This document shows positions 5,423 to 6,982 of a stretch of 6,982 nt of DNA, piece by piece. Every line of letters starts with the position of its first letter. Position 1 is the stretch's first letter. Source of the stretch: Desulfobacterales bacterium (GTDB taxonomy: Bacteria; Desulfobacterota; Desulfobacteria; Desulfobacterales; RPRI01); the NCBI GenBank assembly GCA_030689795.1, contig JAUYEO010000358.1, forward strand, positions 1-6,982. The letters run 5' to 3'. The position numbers and the translations under genes are program-made. Under the pieces are notes generated by a model that was given only the letters and a program-made list of their open reading frames with translations, was not told the origin of the DNA and ran no database searches.

Positions 5423-6331
5423 CATTTTGATGGATATCCGGTAGCTTTCACAACAGTTGTCAACGCAGGGATTCTCATCCTGCTCTATTTGAGCATGCCC
5501 GCTCAGCATCCTGCCTGGGCTTCTGTGTTTAATGCCCCTCTAAACACATGGATAATGTTCGTTGTGAATATTTCTTGCATATCCATAGTTACCGGTTTGG
5601 CGGTTGGCTTTATTTTGGGCTGGTTAGACCGTTCCCTAAAGCAGAAACAGGAGAGCGAAGAAAAATACCGTTTAATCGCGGAAAACACGGCTGACCTGAT
5701 ATCTGTTCTGGATATGAATCTGCGCTTTACCTATGTCAGTCCGGCCAGCATGCGTCTCCATGGATTCACCGCAGAGGAGGCCATGCAGCAGACCCTTGAT
5801 CAGGTCTTAACCCCTGAATCCATGCAACTCAGCCTGTCTGTATTTGAAAAAGAGATGCAACTGGAGGCCAGTGGAACGGCTGATCCTGATAGGACACGTA
5901 TATTGGAATTGAAAGAATATAAGAAGGATGGGTCCACTATCTGGGTGGAGGTCAACCTCTCCTCTTTGCGCGATAAGGACCGCAAGCCTGTCGGGATTCT
6001 CGTCGTAACCAGAGATATCTCCGAGCGCAAGCGGACGGAAGAAACGCTCATGTTGAATGCCCAACGCATGCAAGCGCTGCTGCAATTGAACCAGATGAAG
6101 GAGGCAACGCTGCAGGAAATCACGGATTTTGCCTTGGAGGAAGCCGTACGGTTGACCCAAAGTAAAATCGGCTATCTGGCGTTTCTCAACGAAGATGAAA
6201 GCATCCTCACGATGCACTCGTGGTCGCAATCCGCCATGGAGGAGTGTGCCATTCAGAAGAAGCCGATAGTATATCCTATCGAGACCACCGGCCTGTCATC
6301 ACCAACGATTACACCGCCACCAGCCCGTTGA
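5423..6331 (+). pseudogene. Sensor histidine kinase, N-terminal fragment (TM, PAS, partial GAF), 5' truncated and frameshifted
   Basis: Coding sense begins before any usable start. The frame opens after a stop at 5420-5422 and already reads a membrane helix (FTTVVNAGILILLYL) upstream of the first TTG (5489) and ATG (5495), neither of which has a Shine-Dalgarno. Counting from 5489, a second membrane helix covers residues 20-45, then a PAS domain at 57-178 (EEKYRLIAENTADLISVLD ... GILVVTRDISERK), a short coiled linker, and the first half of a GAF domain from about 208 (FALEEAVRLTQSKIGYLAFL). At 6293 the GAF sequence IETTGL jumps into another frame; about ten residues usually found there are missing and the frame stops at 6329-6331. 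The downstream half continues one frame over. The original probably had more N-terminal membrane helices. As it stands it could yield a membrane sensor without kinase. Confidence 0.8.
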
Positions 6332-6982
6332 AGAAAGGCTATCCAGAGGGCTACGAGGTTGTGAAGCGTCACATGAATATACCCGTGTTTGAGGACTCCC
6401 GAATCGTCATTGTCGCCGGTGTAGGTAACAAAGCCGAAGAGTACGACCAGGGCGACGTCCAGCAGTTAACCCTGCTTATGGAAGGCATGTGGCTGCAGTT
6501 AGAGCGCAAGCGGGCGGAGGCTGAAAAGATGAAGCTGGAGGAGCAATACCGGCAGGCGCAGAAGCTGGAGGCCATAGGCCAGCTCGCGGGCGGTGTTGCG
6601 CACGATTTCAACAACATGCTGAACATTATCCTCGGCTATTCACAACTCACGCTGATGAAGATCGAACCATCCAGCCCGCTCAAAGCTGACCTTCAGGAAA
6701 TCATGAACGCGACAAAGCGCTCCACGGATCTTGTCCGGCAGCTTCTGGCCTTCGCACGGAAGCAAACCATCGCCCCGAAAGTGCTGGACCTCAACCATGC
6801 CGTTGCGGATACGCTCAATATGCTTCGAAAGCTCATCGGCGAGGATATCGACCTGCTCTGGATGCCGGCCGCAAATTTATGGCCGGTGAAGATGGACCCT
6901 ACCCAGATTGACCAGATTCTGGCCAACCTCGCCGTCAACGCGCGTGATTCAATCTCCGGAGTCGGCAAAATTACAATCGAGA
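6295..6982 (+). pseudogene. Sensor histidine kinase, C-terminal fragment (GAF end, HisKA, start of HATPase), runs off the window
   Basis: This frame continues the broken kinase. It starts in mid-GAF with VITNDYTATSPLKKGYPEG and RHMNIPVFEDSRIVIVAGVGN, passes a coiled coil (LERKRAEAEKMKLEEQYRQ), then a dimerisation and phospho-acceptor domain with the H-box GGVAHDFNN, whose His codon is at 6601-6603. The ATP-binding domain begins near 6820, with the N-box NLAVNARDSI from about 6925. No stop appears before the window end, so the G-boxes lie outside. In-frame starts at GTG 6361 or ATG 6373 could give a soluble kinase lacking its sensor, but no strong ribosome binding site precedes them. The kinase core looks undamaged. 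Partner regulator unknown; hybrid kinases of this type often carry a C-terminal receiver. Confidence 0.82.

Noticed and set aside
6287..6331. Programmed ribosomal frameshift joining the two kinase fragments
   Set aside because: There is no slippery heptamer or downstream structure, and about ten residues are missing at the junction, which frameshifting would not explain.

Overview
The window looks like a chromosomal stretch from an anaerobic Gram-negative bacterium, most likely a Desulfobacterota (former deltaproteobacterial) lineage. This is inferred from the mix of families: a Liv-type uptake operon, an orphan CheY-like regulator with a WF-rich tail, a PAS-GAF-histidine kinase, and YgiT and GxxExxY fragments set among hairpin-forming intergenic repeats. 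No marker gene fixes the taxon. There is no rRNA, tRNA, CRISPR array or intact transposase.

Left part (1-3330, minus strand): a compact transport operon read right to left, livM (3330-2281), livH (2265-1390), livK (1321-134). It encodes both membrane permeases and the secreted binding protein of a branched-chain amino acid-type ABC importer. The ATPases LivG and LivF are not in the window. Past the livK stop is a 45-nt hairpin (51-95) with a 19-bp interrupted stem that probably ends the transcript, followed by a second hairpin (31-51).

Middle (3331-4478): a 434-bp intergenic stretch with an AT-rich half holding small hairpins and a GC-rich structured half that may be a mobile-element remnant. 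Next is a minus-strand single-domain response regulator (4283-3765) with a complete phosphorylation site, no DNA-binding domain and a conserved-looking C-terminal tail.

Right part (4479-6982, plus strand): a zone of gene remains. A 416-bp unit (4479-4894) is bounded by 26-bp inverted repeats matching at 24 positions, with further matching blocks inside, so each arm is roughly 96-98 bp. Its centre holds the N-terminal stub of a GxxExxY (PDDEXK_3-type) gene. Directly at its right edge begins a YgiT-type zinc-finger antitoxin gene lacking its start and first Cys pair. A small unrecognised ORF with an ideal ribosome binding site follows. Then comes a sensor histidine kinase that lacks a proper start and is split by a frameshifting deletion in its GAF domain; it runs off the window end.

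The importer and response regulator look functional. The four reading frames to their right look damaged or doubtful. I found no convincing new multi-gene system; the most interesting item is the inverted-repeat unit and its exact junction with the antitoxin remnant.
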